The notes beneath the pieces were generated by a model. The model was not told where the DNA came from and made no database searches. It saw only the letters and a list, made by a program, of their open reading frames with translations. Source: Streptomyces sp. RerS4 (GTDB lineage: Bacteria > Actinomycetota > Actinomycetes > Streptomycetales > Streptomycetaceae). Taken from it: 64,000 nt of DNA. Both the position numbers and the translations under genes were made by a program. How positions within the stretch are numbered: position 1 is the stretch's first letter; each line of letters opens with the position of its first letter. This document shows, piece after piece, positions 43,184-52,208 of this stretch. The stretch spans positions 4,512,501 through 4,576,500 of the forward strand of contig NZ_CP097322.1 in assembly GCF_023515955.1 (NCBI RefSeq). Reading direction: 5' to 3'.

Positions 43184-44878
43184 CTACGGGAGCCCGTGGA
43201 CCTTCGGACCCACCGTGTTCGACCAGGTGCTACCCGCCTTGGCGTCCCAGTTGGTCGACCAGGTCATCGCACCGCGCAGCCCGGGGTAGGTCTTCGACGG
43301 CTTGAAGGACCCGCAGTTCGTGCCGCGGGCCAGGCAGTCGAGGGCGTTGTTGACGATGGTCGGGGAGACGTAGCCGCTGCCGGCGCCGCTCGGCGAGGCC
43401 GGGACCCCGATGCCCACCTGGGACGGGTCGAGGCCGCCCTCCAGCTGGATGCAGGCCAGGGCCGTCAGGAAGTCCACCGAGCCCTGGGAGTAGACCTTGC
43501 CGTCGCAGCCGTTCATCGAGCCGCTGTTGTAGTACTGCATGTTGACGACGGTGAGGATGTCCTTGATGTTCAGCGCCGTCTTGAAGTAGCCGCCCTGCGT
43601 GGACTGCATGTCGATGGTCTGCGGGGCCATGGTGATGACGAGCGAGGGGCCCGCCTTCGCCGACAGGGCGCGCAGGGCCTGCGTCATGTAGGTCGGGTTG
43701 AGGCCGTTCTCCAGGTCGATGTCGATCCCGGTGAAGCCGTACTCCTGCATCAGCGCCCAGGCGGAGTTCGCCAGGTTGTTCGCCGAGGCGGAGTCGTTGA
43801 CGGTGATGGTGCCCTTCTCGCCGCCGATGGAGAGGATGACGGACTTGCCGGCCGCCTTCTTCGCGGCGATGTCGGCCTTGAACTGCGCCACCGTGTAGCC
43901 GCCGAGGCCCGCCGAGTCGAGGTTGAAGGCGATGGCGCCCGGCGTGGTCGTGGCGTCGGCGAAGGAGACGGCGATGATGTCGTACTGCGCCGAGACGTCG
44001 GAGAGCTTCTGGACGGTCGCGCCGTTGTTGAAGTTCTGCCAGTAGCCGGTCAGGGCGTGCTTGGGCACCGAGGGGTTCGGGTTCGGGTCGCCGCCGCCGG
44101 TCGTGGTGCCGGTCACCGGCGCCGACCGGGGGCCCTCGCCCGCCGCGTTGTACGCGCTCACCTGGAAGGAGTAGGAGGTGGACGGGGACAGGCCGGTGAT
44201 CGGGGTGCTCGTGCCGGACACCGTCTGTACGCGGGTCCCGTCCCGGTAGACGTGGTAGCCGGCCGCCCCGCTGACCGCGTTCCACGAAAGGGTGAGGCCG
44301 TTCGCGCTCTGGCCGGAAACGGCGGCTCCCGCCGGGGCGCCGGGGACGCTCGGGCCGGGGTCGGTGCCGCCGCCGCCGTCCGGACCGAAGACGCTGAACT
44401 CGTCCACCACGTAGGCGGGCTGGCCGTACCAGCCGTGCGTGTGGACGGTGACCTGGGTGGTGTTCGCCCCGGTGGTGAACGTGGTCGACAGCTTCTGCCA
44501 GCCGGAGCCGGAGCCGGGGGTCCAGGTGGAGACGTCCTGGGTGCCGGTGCCGGTCGCGCCGAGGTAGACGTAGCTGCCCTGGACCTGGGCGCTCAGGGTG
44601 TACGTGGAATTCGGCTTGACCGTGACGGTCTGGCTGCAGCGCGCGTTGTCCGAACCCGCCGGGGTGGCCTTGAGGGCGCCCGCGCCGGCGAACACCGGGG
44701 AGGCGACGACGGCGCCCGACCCGCCGGAGCAGGACCAGTTGGCGAGGCCGGACTCGAAGCCTGCGTTACGGGCGACGTTGACGTCGGCGGCCTGGGCGGT
44801 GCCCGTCGCCAGGGCGGAGAGGCCGCCGGCGGCGAGGGCCGCGGCACCCAACAGGGCGAGGGATCGTATGCGGTTCAC
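43184..44878 (-). CDS. Secreted GH18 chitinase with CBM and fibronectin III domains
   Basis: 564 residues from GTG 44878 (VNRIRSLALLGAAALAAGGL signal peptide, cleavage after AQA). A jelly-roll CBM (ARNAGFESGLANWSCSGG) is followed by an FnIII domain (PGAPAGAAVSGQSANGLTLS), a Pro linker and the GH18 barrel. Catalytic motif G-I-D-I-D-L-E spans residues 384-390, with E390 the acid. It hydrolyses chitin with retention. The layout is that of Streptomyces ChiC/ChiA-like enzymes. A DasR-type box lies 118 bp upstream, so expression should respond to N-acetylglucosamine. Confidence 0.92.
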   Translation of the reverse strand: MNRIRSLALLGAAALAAGGLSALATGTAQAADVNVARNAGFESGLANWSCSGGSGAVVASPVFAGAGALKATPAGSDNARCSQTVTVKPNSTYTLSAQVQGSYVYLGATGTGTQDVSTWTPGSGSGWQKLSTTFTTGANTTQVTVHTHGWYGQPAYVVDEFSVFGPDGGGGTDPGPSVPGAPAGAAVSGQSANGLTLSWNAVSGAAGYHVYRDGTRVQTVSGTSTPITGLSPSTSYSFQVSAYNAAGEGPRSAPVTGTTTGGGDPNPNPSVPKHALTGYWQNFNNGATVQKLSDVSAQYDIIAVSFADATTTPGAIAFNLDSAGLGGYTVAQFKADIAAKKAAGKSVILSIGGEKGTITVNDSASANNLANSAWALMQEYGFTGIDIDLENGLNPTYMTQALRALSAKAGPSLVITMAPQTIDMQSTQGGYFKTALNIKDILTVVNMQYYNSGSMNGCDGKVYSQGSVDFLTALACIQLEGGLDPSQVGIGVPASPSGAGSGYVSPTIVNNALDCLARGTNCGSFKPSKTYPGLRGAMTWSTNWDAKAGSTWSNTVGPKVHGLP

Positions 44879-44995
44879 ATGGGCTCCGTGGGGGGAGGAA
44901 GGGAAGGAGTGAACGAGGGGCGGTACGCGAGACAAGAGGGGGGAGTGGGGATCCCCCGGGTCGGACGTCGCACGCGAGTTCCGGTGCGGCCAAGG

Positions 44996-45007
44996 TGGTC
45001 CAGACCA
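44996..45007 (-). promoter_or_regulatory. DasR/chitinase direct-repeat-type box
   Basis: TGGTCCAGACCA is a near-palindrome matching the 12-bp element found upstream of Streptomyces chitinase genes, bound by the GntR-type regulator DasR. On the minus strand a TTGACA (45020-45015) precedes it as a likely -35, so the box would sit inside the promoter. The rest of the 383-bp gap to 45261 shows no gene. Confidence 0.8.
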
Positions 45008-45261
45008 ATCCCCGTGTCAAGAGTGTTTGCGAAGTGGCTTGAAATGAACGGACACCCGATCCCTGTTGTCCGGGTTTCCGAGCACCTGTGACATGTGCTT
45101 CCGGCACAGGAATCACCAAGGCCCTGCCCTGTCAGGGGCGTCGCGGATAAGGTGCTCGGGCAAGGGGGAAGCGCGTCGATCGTTTGCGGTCGCGCAGTAC
45201 GTGCGCGTACGTGACGACCACGCCAACGGGCGTGGCGTAACGGGTGAACGGGGGGATTCAC

Positions 45262-46209
45262 GTGCCGACCGCCATCGCTGTCACCAGCGCCGACCTGGTG
45301 CTGCCGGCCCCTGACCGGCACACCCCGGGAGCCGCCGTCCTGCGCCCGTCCGGCGAGGCCGACCTGGAGGCCTCGCTCGCCGAGACCACCGCCCTGCTGG
45401 AGCGCCACGGCCACCTGCTGGTCGTCGTACCGCCGTGGCTGCCGGCGGCCGTCACACGCCGGCTGTACACCGTCCGGGCCATCCTGGAGAGCGATCGGAT
45501 CGCGCTCCTCGACATCGATCTGCCGCCGCTCGGCGTCGCCGTGCTGGTGCGTCAGCTGCGCCAGCTCACCGTCTGCGACTTCAGCCCCGGCGTGATCGCC
45601 TCCGCCGCCCGCCTGCTGTCCCACTACGTCTACGCGGGCGCCCTGCTGGGCACCGTCGCGAAGCTGGACCGGGTGCCCGTCGGGCTGAAGGCGCACGCGC
45701 GGTCCTGGTCGCCGTCCGCCCAGTTCGCCGTACTCGCCCATCCACAGCCGCACCTCGCCCGGCTCGGGGCCGCGCCCGCGCCCGGGGCCTCCGTCCTGCC
45801 GCCCGGACCCACCTTCGCCACGCACCTGACGTTCGCGCGCGGGCAGCTGACCTCCGACTGGGTGACCGCCGAACTGGCACCCGCCTGGCAGGTGCAGGGC
45901 GTCATGGAGAACCCGCTGCCGGCCGACTCCGCCGGCTGGTGGGCGACCCCGAAGCTCGTCGAGTTCGCCGCCGCCATCCCGGACGTGTCCGTGCTCTACC
46001 AACTCGTCGCCTCGGTCCGCCGCGAGCGCTGCCGCTGGTGCGGCCTCGAACTCATCGGCGACCGCTGCGGCTTCTGCGCCGCCCCGCTGGCCCCGCCGCC
46101 CGCCGCACCACCACACGCCACGGCCCCGCACGCCACGGCACCGTCCGCGAGCCCCGTGTCGTCAGGCGCGCGGGCGCACGCGCGCACCCGCTCCAGATCC
46201 CGATCCTGA
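45262..46209 (+). CDS. Hypothetical protein at head of Tad locus, C-terminal zinc ribbon
   Basis: 315 residues from GTG 45262 (GGGGGGA 6 bases upstream); GTG 45244 is possible. Mostly alpha/beta with no signal peptide; ETTALLERHGHLLVVVPPWL and LDIDLPPLGVAVLVRQLRQL are typical stretches. Near the C-terminus, CRWCGLELIGDRCGFC is a four-cysteine zinc ribbon, followed by an Ala/Pro/His-rich tail. Not assigned to a known pilus subunit. It is 40 bp ahead of the cpaB-like gene, so probably the first gene of the pilus operon. Confidence 0.7.
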   Translation: MPTAIAVTSADLVLPAPDRHTPGAAVLRPSGEADLEASLAETTALLERHGHLLVVVPPWLPAAVTRRLYTVRAILESDRIALLDIDLPPLGVAVLVRQLRQLTVCDFSPGVIASAARLLSHYVYAGALLGTVAKLDRVPVGLKAHARSWSPSAQFAVLAHPQPHLARLGAAPAPGASVLPPGPTFATHLTFARGQLTSDWVTAELAPAWQVQGVMENPLPADSAGWWATPKLVEFAAAIPDVSVLYQLVASVRRERCRWCGLELIGDRCGFCAAPLAPPPAAPPHATAPHATAPSASPVSSGARAHARTRSRSRS

Positions 46210-46249
46210 CCGGCCCGAACGAACGAAGAACGGCGAGGTAGTACGGCCC

Positions 46250-46951
46250 ATGAACTCACGCCAGCGCCGCGGCGTCATCCTGCTCCTGCTGTCGGTCCTG
46301 TGCGCCCTCGCGGCCTTCGGCGGGGTCCTCGTGGTCATCGGCGACGTCAACTCCAAGGTCGGGTCCGAGGTGGTCGCGTACCGGGTCAAGGGCGACATCG
46401 CGCCGTACAGCCCGCTCACGGCGGGCCAGTTCGAGCAGGTCACCGTCCCCAAGCGATGGCTCTCCGAGACCGCCGTCACCGACCTCGGCGCGCTCCAGGG
46501 CAAGATCGCGCTCACCACCCTGAAGAAGGGCTCGCTCCTGCAGAGCGACATGGTCGTCGACAAACCGCAGCTCCAGGCCGGCGAGCAGGAGATCGCCATC
46601 ATGGTCGACGCGGAGACGGGCGTGGCCGGCAAGATCACCTCCGGCGCCAAGGTCAACATCATCGCCACCTTCAAGGGCGCCAAGGAGACCGACCCCGCCC
46701 GGTCCGTGATCATCGTCCCGAACGCCCGCGTCCTCGGCGTCGGCAAACTGACCTCCCTGGAGAAGGACGGCAACAAACAGGGTCCCGCCGAGGTCGTCCC
46801 GATCACCTTCGCCCTGAACACCAAGGACACCCAGCGCGTCGCCTACGCCGAGTCCTTCGCCGTGCACGTCCGCCTGGCCCTGGTGGCCCCCGGCACCGAA
46901 TCCGCGCCCGGCCCGAGCGAGCGCACGTACACCCTCGACGGGGACAAGTGA
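46250..46951 (+). CDS. cpaB: Flp pilus assembly protein CpaB/RcpC (SAF domain)
   Basis: 233 residues. N-terminal membrane helix GVILLLLSVLCALAAFGGVL, then the SAF domain (AYRVKGDIAPYSPLTAGQFE, LKKGSLLQSDMV) and RcpC-type domain (VDAETGVAGKITSGAKVNII). RcpC/CpaB stabilises the pilus export machinery at the envelope. In a Gram-positive host without an outer-membrane secretin it likely acts in the wall. 7 bp before the TadZ gene. Confidence 0.85.
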   Translation: MNSRQRRGVILLLLSVLCALAAFGGVLVVIGDVNSKVGSEVVAYRVKGDIAPYSPLTAGQFEQVTVPKRWLSETAVTDLGALQGKIALTTLKKGSLLQSDMVVDKPQLQAGEQEIAIMVDAETGVAGKITSGAKVNIIATFKGAKETDPARSVIIVPNARVLGVGKLTSLEKDGNKQGPAEVVPITFALNTKDTQRVAYAESFAVHVRLALVAPGTESAPGPSERTYTLDGDK

Positions 46952-46958
46952 GGCCCGG

Positions 46959-48266
46959 ATGACCACCCGAATCCTCCCCGCGGCCGCCGACCCGGACGCC
47001 GCCCGCGCCATCGTGGCCCTCATCGGCCAACTCCCGGACGCCGAACCGGCCGCCCCCGTCCCCGACTCGACCAGCCTGCTCGACACCCTCGCCCGCCTCG
47101 CCGCCGCATCCGTGGACGAGCTGCCCGAGGTGGTCCTCGTCCACGAGCGGATCGGGCCGGTGCCCGCCCTGGAACTGATCCGCGAGGTCGCCCTGCGCTT
47201 CCCCGCGGTCGGCGTGGTCCTGCTGTCCTCGGAGGCCGGCCCCGGCCTGTTCTCCGCTGCCATGGACTCCGGCGCCCGGGGCCTGATCGGCCTGCCGCTC
47301 GGCTACGAGGAGCTCGCCGCCCGCGTCCAGGCCGCCGCCCAGTGGGCCGTCGGCGTACGCCGCCACCTGGGCGGAGGCGTGCGCGTGCCGACCGGGCCGG
47401 GCGGGCGGGTCGTCACCGTCACCGGGGCCAAGGGCGGCGTCGGCACCACCTTCACCGCCGTGCAGTTCGCGCTGGCGGCGGCCGCCGCCGGACGGCGTAC
47501 CGCCCTGGTCGACCTCGACCTCCAGGCCGGCGACGTCGGCTCCTACCTCGACGTGCAGTTCCGCCGCTCCATCGCCGACCTCGCCGGCATCCAGGACATC
47601 TCCCCCCGGGTCCTCCAGGACGCCGTCTACGACGACCGCACCGGCCTCGCCCTGCTGCTGGCCCCGGCCGACGGCGAGCGGGGCGAGGAGGTCGACGAAC
47701 GGGCCGCCCGCCAGGTCATCGGCGCGCTGCGGGCCCGCTACGAACTCGTCGTCATCGACTGCGGCACCGTCGTCACCGGCGCCAACGCCACCGCCGTGGA
47801 ACTCGCCGACGTCGCCGTCATGGTCACCACCCCCGACGTGGTCGCCGTACGGGCCGCCAAGCGGATGGTCCGGATGTGGGAACGGCTCCAGGTCCGCAAG
47901 GCCGAGGAGACCACGATGGTGGTCAACCGCTGGAGCAAGCACACCGAGATCCAGCCCGCCCTCATCCAGAAGATCACCCGGACCCGCCCCACCCGCACCC
48001 CGGTCCCCGCCGCCTTCAAGGAACTCCAGGCGGTCGTCGACGCCGGCCGGGTCCAGGACCTCGACAACCGCTCGACGGTCAAGCAGGCCCTGTGGACCCT
48101 GGCCGGCGAACTGGGCCTGCTCACCGCCCCCGGCGAGGCCGCCGCGATCCCGGACCAGGGCGCCCTGGCGCCGGCTCCGACTCCGGTCGGCCGCTCCGGC
48201 GGCGCGGCCCTGGCGGTCCGCGCGGCCGGCCCGGTGGCCCGCCTGCGGCGCGGCCGGGAGGGCTGA
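46959..48266 (+). CDS. cpaE: Pilus assembly ATPase TadZ/CpaE
   Basis: 435 residues. A receiver-like N-terminal domain (VVLLSSEAGPGLFSAAMDSG) is followed by a ParA/MinD-type ATPase. The deviant Walker A is GAKGGVGTT at 156-164, a form in which the usual lysine before the final T is replaced, as in many CpaE proteins. Also VDLDLQAGDVGSYLD and VVIDCGTVVTG (Walker B). It positions the pilus machine. A 40-residue Ala/Pro tail ends the protein. 3 bp from the next gene. Confidence 0.88.
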   Translation: MTTRILPAAADPDAARAIVALIGQLPDAEPAAPVPDSTSLLDTLARLAAASVDELPEVVLVHERIGPVPALELIREVALRFPAVGVVLLSSEAGPGLFSAAMDSGARGLIGLPLGYEELAARVQAAAQWAVGVRRHLGGGVRVPTGPGGRVVTVTGAKGGVGTTFTAVQFALAAAAAGRRTALVDLDLQAGDVGSYLDVQFRRSIADLAGIQDISPRVLQDAVYDDRTGLALLLAPADGERGEEVDERAARQVIGALRARYELVVIDCGTVVTGANATAVELADVAVMVTTPDVVAVRAAKRMVRMWERLQVRKAEETTMVVNRWSKHTEIQPALIQKITRTRPTRTPVPAAFKELQAVVDAGRVQDLDNRSTVKQALWTLAGELGLLTAPGEAAAIPDQGALAPAPTPVGRSGGAALAVRAAGPVARLRRGREG

Positions 48267-48269
48267 GAC

Positions 48270-48635
48270 ATGCCCGTACGCCGGGACCGGAGGAGTGACC
48301 GCGGCCAGGTGGCCGTCGAGTTCGTCGGGATGGTCCCGCTCATCCTGCTGCTCGTCGCGGCGGTGTGGGAGTGCGTACTGATCGGCTACGCCTTCTCCCT
48401 CGTCGGCAACGCGGCCGACGAGGCGGCGCGCGCGGGGGCGGTGAAGGACGACGGGGCGTGTGTCGCCGCCGCGGGGGAGCACATCGGTTCGGCCTGGGGG
48501 ATGGCCGTCGACTGCGGTCAGGCCGGCGACGTCTACAAGGCGACCGTGACGGTGCGGATCCCGGTCCTCTTCCCCGGACTGAACTTCGGCGAGCTGGACG
48601 GCACCGCCGGCGCGGCCATGGAGAGGGAGGAGTGA
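48270..48635 (+). CDS. TadE-like pseudopilin 1
   Basis: 121 residues. A prepilin-type leader is seen: DRGQVAVEFVGMVPLILLLV, cleavage expected at G12-Q13 with E17 at +5, then a hydrophobic helix. A small extracellular domain has two Cys (GACVAA, VDCGQA). TadE-like pseudopilins assist pilus assembly. Starts 3 bp after the TadZ stop. Confidence 0.85.
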   Translation: MPVRRDRRSDRGQVAVEFVGMVPLILLLVAAVWECVLIGYAFSLVGNAADEAARAGAVKDDGACVAAAGEHIGSAWGMAVDCGQAGDVYKATVTVRIPVLFPGLNFGELDGTAGAAMEREE

Positions 48636-48639
48636 GGAC

Positions 48640-49005
48640 GTGAGGACACCGCGCACACGCTCCGACCGGGGTCAGGTCGCCCTGGAGTACATCGGCTTCG
48701 TCCCCATCCTGCTGTTCGTCGCGCTCTGCGGGATCCAGCTCGGCTGGGTGGCGTACGTCCACGAACAGGCGGACACCGCCGCCCGTACGGCGGCCCGGGT
48801 GGAGGCCCGTAAGGGCACCGGCGGGGAGGCGGCGGGCAAGGCGGCCGTGCGGGGAGGACTCACCGCGAAGGTCGTCGTGACGAAGGACGACGACGCCGTC
48901 ACCGCGAACGTCTCCATCACGATCAACTCGATCATTCCCGGTCTGAACCCCGAACCGGCGAAGGCCACCGCCGTCATGCCCAACGACGACCCGAAGGGAC
49001 CCTGA
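48640..49005 (+). CDS. TadE/TadF-like pseudopilin 2
   Basis: 121 residues, GTG start 4 bp after pseudopilin 1. Leader SDRGQVALEYIGFVPILLFV gives cleavage at G11-Q12 and E16 at +5. It is a paralogue of the gene before it, sharing leader and size but with a Cys-poor domain. Likely acts with it in the pilus base. Confidence 0.85.
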   Translation: MRTPRTRSDRGQVALEYIGFVPILLFVALCGIQLGWVAYVHEQADTAARTAARVEARKGTGGEAAGKAAVRGGLTAKVVVTKDDDAVTANVSITINSIIPGLNPEPAKATAVMPNDDPKGP

Positions 49006-49007
49006 CC

Positions 49008-50354
49008 ATGAGCCTGCGTTCCCGGGTCACCACCCCCGACGACAGCCGCGGTCCCCGCGAGGACGGCCGGCTGGTCTCCTCGTACCGGGCCAAACTGCTG
49101 GAGGAGATCGACCTCGCCGAGATGTCCGCGCTCGCGCCCGCCGAGCGCCGGGCGCGCCTGGAGCGGGTCCTCGGGCACATCATCAGCCGCGAGGGCCCCG
49201 TCCTGTCCACCGTCGAACGGGCCCAGCTGATCCGCCGGGTCGTCGACGAGGCCCTCGGCCTCGGCGTGCTGGAGCCGCTCCTCGAAGACGCCTCCATCTC
49301 CGAGATCATGGTCAACGGACCCGACCAGATCTTCGTCGAACGCGCCGGCCGGGTCGAACAGCTCCCGCTGCGCTTCGCCTCGCACGAGCAGCTGATGCAG
49401 ACCATCGAGCGCATCGTCTCCACCGTCAACCGCCGTGTGGACGAGGCCAATCCGATGGTCGACGCGCGCCTGCCCAGCGGGGAGCGCGTCAACGTCATCA
49501 TCCCGCCGCTCTCCCTGACCGGCGCCACCCTCACCATCCGCCGCTTCCCGCGCGCCTTCACCCTGCCCGAGATGATCGCGCTGGGCTCGCTGGACGAGCA
49601 GATGCTGCTCCTGCTGTCCGGGCTGGTCCAGTCGAAGATGAACGTGATCGTCTCCGGGGCCACCGGCACCGGCAAGACCACCCTCCTCAACGCCCTCTCC
49701 GGGCTGATCCCGGAGGGCGAACGCATCATCACCATCGAGGACTCCGCCGAACTCCAGCTCCAGCAGGCGCACGTGATCCGCCTCGAATCCCGCCCGGCGA
49801 ACGTCGAGGGCAAGGGGCAGATCACCATCCGCGACCTCGTACGCAACTCCCTGCGCATGCGTCCCGACCGCATCATCGTCGGCGAGGTCCGCGGCGGCGA
49901 GACCCTCGACATGCTCCAGGCCATGTCCACCGGCCACGACGGCTCCCTCGCCACCGTCCACGCCAACAGCTCCGTCGAAGCCCTCACCCGCCTCCAGACC
50001 CTCGCCTCCATGTCGGAGATCGAGATCCCCTTCGAGGCGCTCCAGGACCAGATCAACAGCGCGGTCAACGTCATCGTCCAGCTCACCCGCTTCGGTGACG
50101 GCTCACGCCGCATCACCGAGATCTCCGTCCTCGAATCCCACGGCCGCGAGCCGTTCCGGATCACCACCGTCTGCCGGTTCCTGGCGCAGCCGATGGGCCG
50201 CGACGGGCGCGTCCAGGGCCACTTCGTCTACCACCCGCTGCCGCGCGGCGTCGCCGAACGCCTCTACCTGCACAACCAGCCCGTCCCGCAGGCCTTCGGC
50301 GTGGCCCCGCCCGACGCCTTCCACGACCCGCTCACCTCCCGGACCGTCCTGTGA
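49008..50354 (+). CDS. tadA: Pilus assembly ATPase TadA/CpaF
   Basis: 448 residues, type II/IV secretion ATPase. Walker A GATGTGKT at 217-224, Asp box ITIEDSAELQLQ, Walker B RMRPDRIIVGEVRGGETLDM and His box GHDGSLATVHANS. ASISEIMVNGPDQIFVERAG is the CpaF N-terminal domain. It powers Flp pilin polymerisation at the inner membrane. Start 2 bp after the previous stop; end overlaps tadB (GTGA). Confidence 0.95.
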   Translation: MSLRSRVTTPDDSRGPREDGRLVSSYRAKLLEEIDLAEMSALAPAERRARLERVLGHIISREGPVLSTVERAQLIRRVVDEALGLGVLEPLLEDASISEIMVNGPDQIFVERAGRVEQLPLRFASHEQLMQTIERIVSTVNRRVDEANPMVDARLPSGERVNVIIPPLSLTGATLTIRRFPRAFTLPEMIALGSLDEQMLLLLSGLVQSKMNVIVSGATGTGKTTLLNALSGLIPEGERIITIEDSAELQLQQAHVIRLESRPANVEGKGQITIRDLVRNSLRMRPDRIIVGEVRGGETLDMLQAMSTGHDGSLATVHANSSVEALTRLQTLASMSEIEIPFEALQDQINSAVNVIVQLTRFGDGSRRITEISVLESHGREPFRITTVCRFLAQPMGRDGRVQGHFVYHPLPRGVAERLYLHNQPVPQAFGVAPPDAFHDPLTSRTVL

Positions 50355-51289
50355 CCAACCTCGTCCTCCTGACCCTCGGCGCCACCCTGCTGGCGGGCCT
50401 GTTCGTGTCCCTCGGGGTGCACGCGTACGCCGCCGGCCTCGCGCAGCGCGCCGCCCTGGTCGAACGCCTCTCCGCGGAGGGCGTCCCCGAGCCGACGGGC
50501 CGGCGGCGCCGCTTCCAGGGCGTCGACCGGCGCCTGCGCGGGACCCGGTTCGGGCGTCGCATCGAGCTGAAGCTCGCGACGACCGGCCTCGACCTGACCC
50601 CGGGCGAGTTCTTCGTGTACATGCTGGCGGCCATCGCGGGCGTCTGGCTGGTCTGCGCCTCCCTGCTGGCGCCCTTCTTCGGGCCGGTGGCCGGCCTGAT
50701 CGGCGTCTGGGCCGCCAACGCGTTCCTCAACTGGCAGCGGGCCCGGCGTACGGAGCGGTTCATCAACCAGCTCCCCGAGCTGGCCCGCATCCTCGCCAAC
50801 GCCACCCAGGCCGGGCTGGCCCTGCGGACCGCCATCGGGATGGCGGCCGAGGAACTGGAGGCGCCGGCGGGGGAGGAACTGGCCCGGGTAGCGGACCGGC
50901 TCGCGGTCGGCCACTCCATCGAGGAGGCCCTCGGGGAGATCGTCGAGCGGCTCCCGTCGCGCGAGCTGGTCGTCCTGGTGTCCACCCTCGTCCTTTCGGC
51001 GCGGGCGGGCGGCGCGATCGTGGGGAGCCTGCGGAACCTGACCGTGACCCTCGAACAGCGCAAGGAAACGCGCAGGGAGATCCGTACGCAGCTCTCGCAG
51101 GTGACGGTGACGGCGTACCTGGTGCCGGCCATCGGACTCGGCTCGCTGCTGCTCGTCAACGCGATGATGCCGGGCGCCCTGGACCGGATGACCGGCGCGT
51201 TCGTCGGGCAGGTCGCGGTGATCGTCTCGCTCGGACTGTTCGCGCTGGGCTTCTTCCTGATCCGCCGGCTGTCGAAGATCGACGTGTGA
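50351..51289 (+). CDS. tadB: Pilus assembly membrane protein TadB
   Basis: 312 residues from GTG, overlapping tadA by 4 bp. N-terminal helix, a cytoplasmic linker (RRIELKLATTGLDLTPGEFF), two helices (FFVYMLAAIAGVWLVCASLL) and the T2SSF domain (RTERFINQLPELARILANAT, LVVLVSTLVLSARAGGAIVG). TadB and TadC form the membrane platform of the pilus motor. Confidence 0.92.
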   Translation: MTNLVLLTLGATLLAGLFVSLGVHAYAAGLAQRAALVERLSAEGVPEPTGRRRRFQGVDRRLRGTRFGRRIELKLATTGLDLTPGEFFVYMLAAIAGVWLVCASLLAPFFGPVAGLIGVWAANAFLNWQRARRTERFINQLPELARILANATQAGLALRTAIGMAAEELEAPAGEELARVADRLAVGHSIEEALGEIVERLPSRELVVLVSTLVLSARAGGAIVGSLRNLTVTLEQRKETRREIRTQLSQVTVTAYLVPAIGLGSLLLVNAMMPGALDRMTGAFVGQVAVIVSLGLFALGFFLIRRLSKIDV

Positions 51290-51305
51290 GGGGGCGACCG
51301 ACACC

Positions 51306-52208
51306 GTGAACGCGTACCTCCCCTTCCTCCTCGCCCTGGTCGCCGCCCTGTCCGTCTTCGGCATCCTGCACGGCGTCCGGCTCTACCGGGCCGACGTGAA
51401 ACTCCCGAGCGACCTCGCCCTCGCCCTGGAGGTCGGCGCCACCCGCACCACCGCCGTCGGCTCCGTCGTCGACCGGCTCGGCATCCGCTGGGCGCCACTG
51501 GTGCTGCGGCTGATGGGGCCCAAGCAGGTGGCGCGCAAGCGCCGTCAGATCGACATGGCGGGCAACCCGGCCGGCCTCACCATCGACCGGTACGCGGCGC
51601 GGCGCGCGGTGTACGGGTTCCTGGGCGGATTCGGCGCGCTCGCCATGCTGTTGAACGGCCGGCTCGTGCCCGCCCTCCTCATGGTGGCCTTCGGGCTGTT
51701 CTGGATCGAGTTCGGCCTGTGGTCGGCGATCCGGGTCCGGCGCGACCACATCGAACGGATCCTGCCCGACTTCCTGGACGTGCTCGCGGTCGTCGTCAGC
51801 GCCGGGCTGGGCTTTCGGCAGGCGCTGGAGCGGGTCGCCGACAAGTACGACGGGCCGTGGTCGGACGAGATCCGGATCACCCTCCAGCAGATGGACATGG
51901 GCGTCAGCCGCCGCCAGGCCTTCGACGACCTGCGCCGGCGCAACGACTCCGAACAGGTCGCCCAGTTCGTCACCGCGCTCCAGCAGGGCGAGGAGCTGGG
52001 CTCGCCGATCGTGGACACCCTGATCGCCATCGCCGAGGACATGCGGCGCACCGATGCCCAGAACGCCCGCCGGCGCGCGGCGCGGGCCGTCCCGAAAGCC
52101 ACGTTCGCGGTCACGATGTTCATGCTGCCGGGGACGCTGATCCTGCTGGTCTGCGGCTTCGTCTACGGGGCGAACGTGGACTTCGGCGCGCTGCTCGGGG
52201 GGTCGTGA
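51306..52208 (+). CDS. tadC: Pilus assembly membrane protein TadC
   Basis: 300 residues, GTG start 17 bp after tadB. T2SSF domain with RILPDFLDVLAVVVSAGLGF, QALERVADKYDGPWSDEIR and QNARRRAARAVPKATFAVTM, plus helices near both ends. Homologous to TadB and partner in the platform. The stop TGA shares a base with the next ATG. Confidence 0.92.
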   Translation: MNAYLPFLLALVAALSVFGILHGVRLYRADVKLPSDLALALEVGATRTTAVGSVVDRLGIRWAPLVLRLMGPKQVARKRRQIDMAGNPAGLTIDRYAARRAVYGFLGGFGALAMLLNGRLVPALLMVAFGLFWIEFGLWSAIRVRRDHIERILPDFLDVLAVVVSAGLGFRQALERVADKYDGPWSDEIRITLQQMDMGVSRRQAFDDLRRRNDSEQVAQFVTALQQGEELGSPIVDTLIAIAEDMRRTDAQNARRRAARAVPKATFAVTMFMLPGTLILLVCGFVYGANVDFGALLGGS

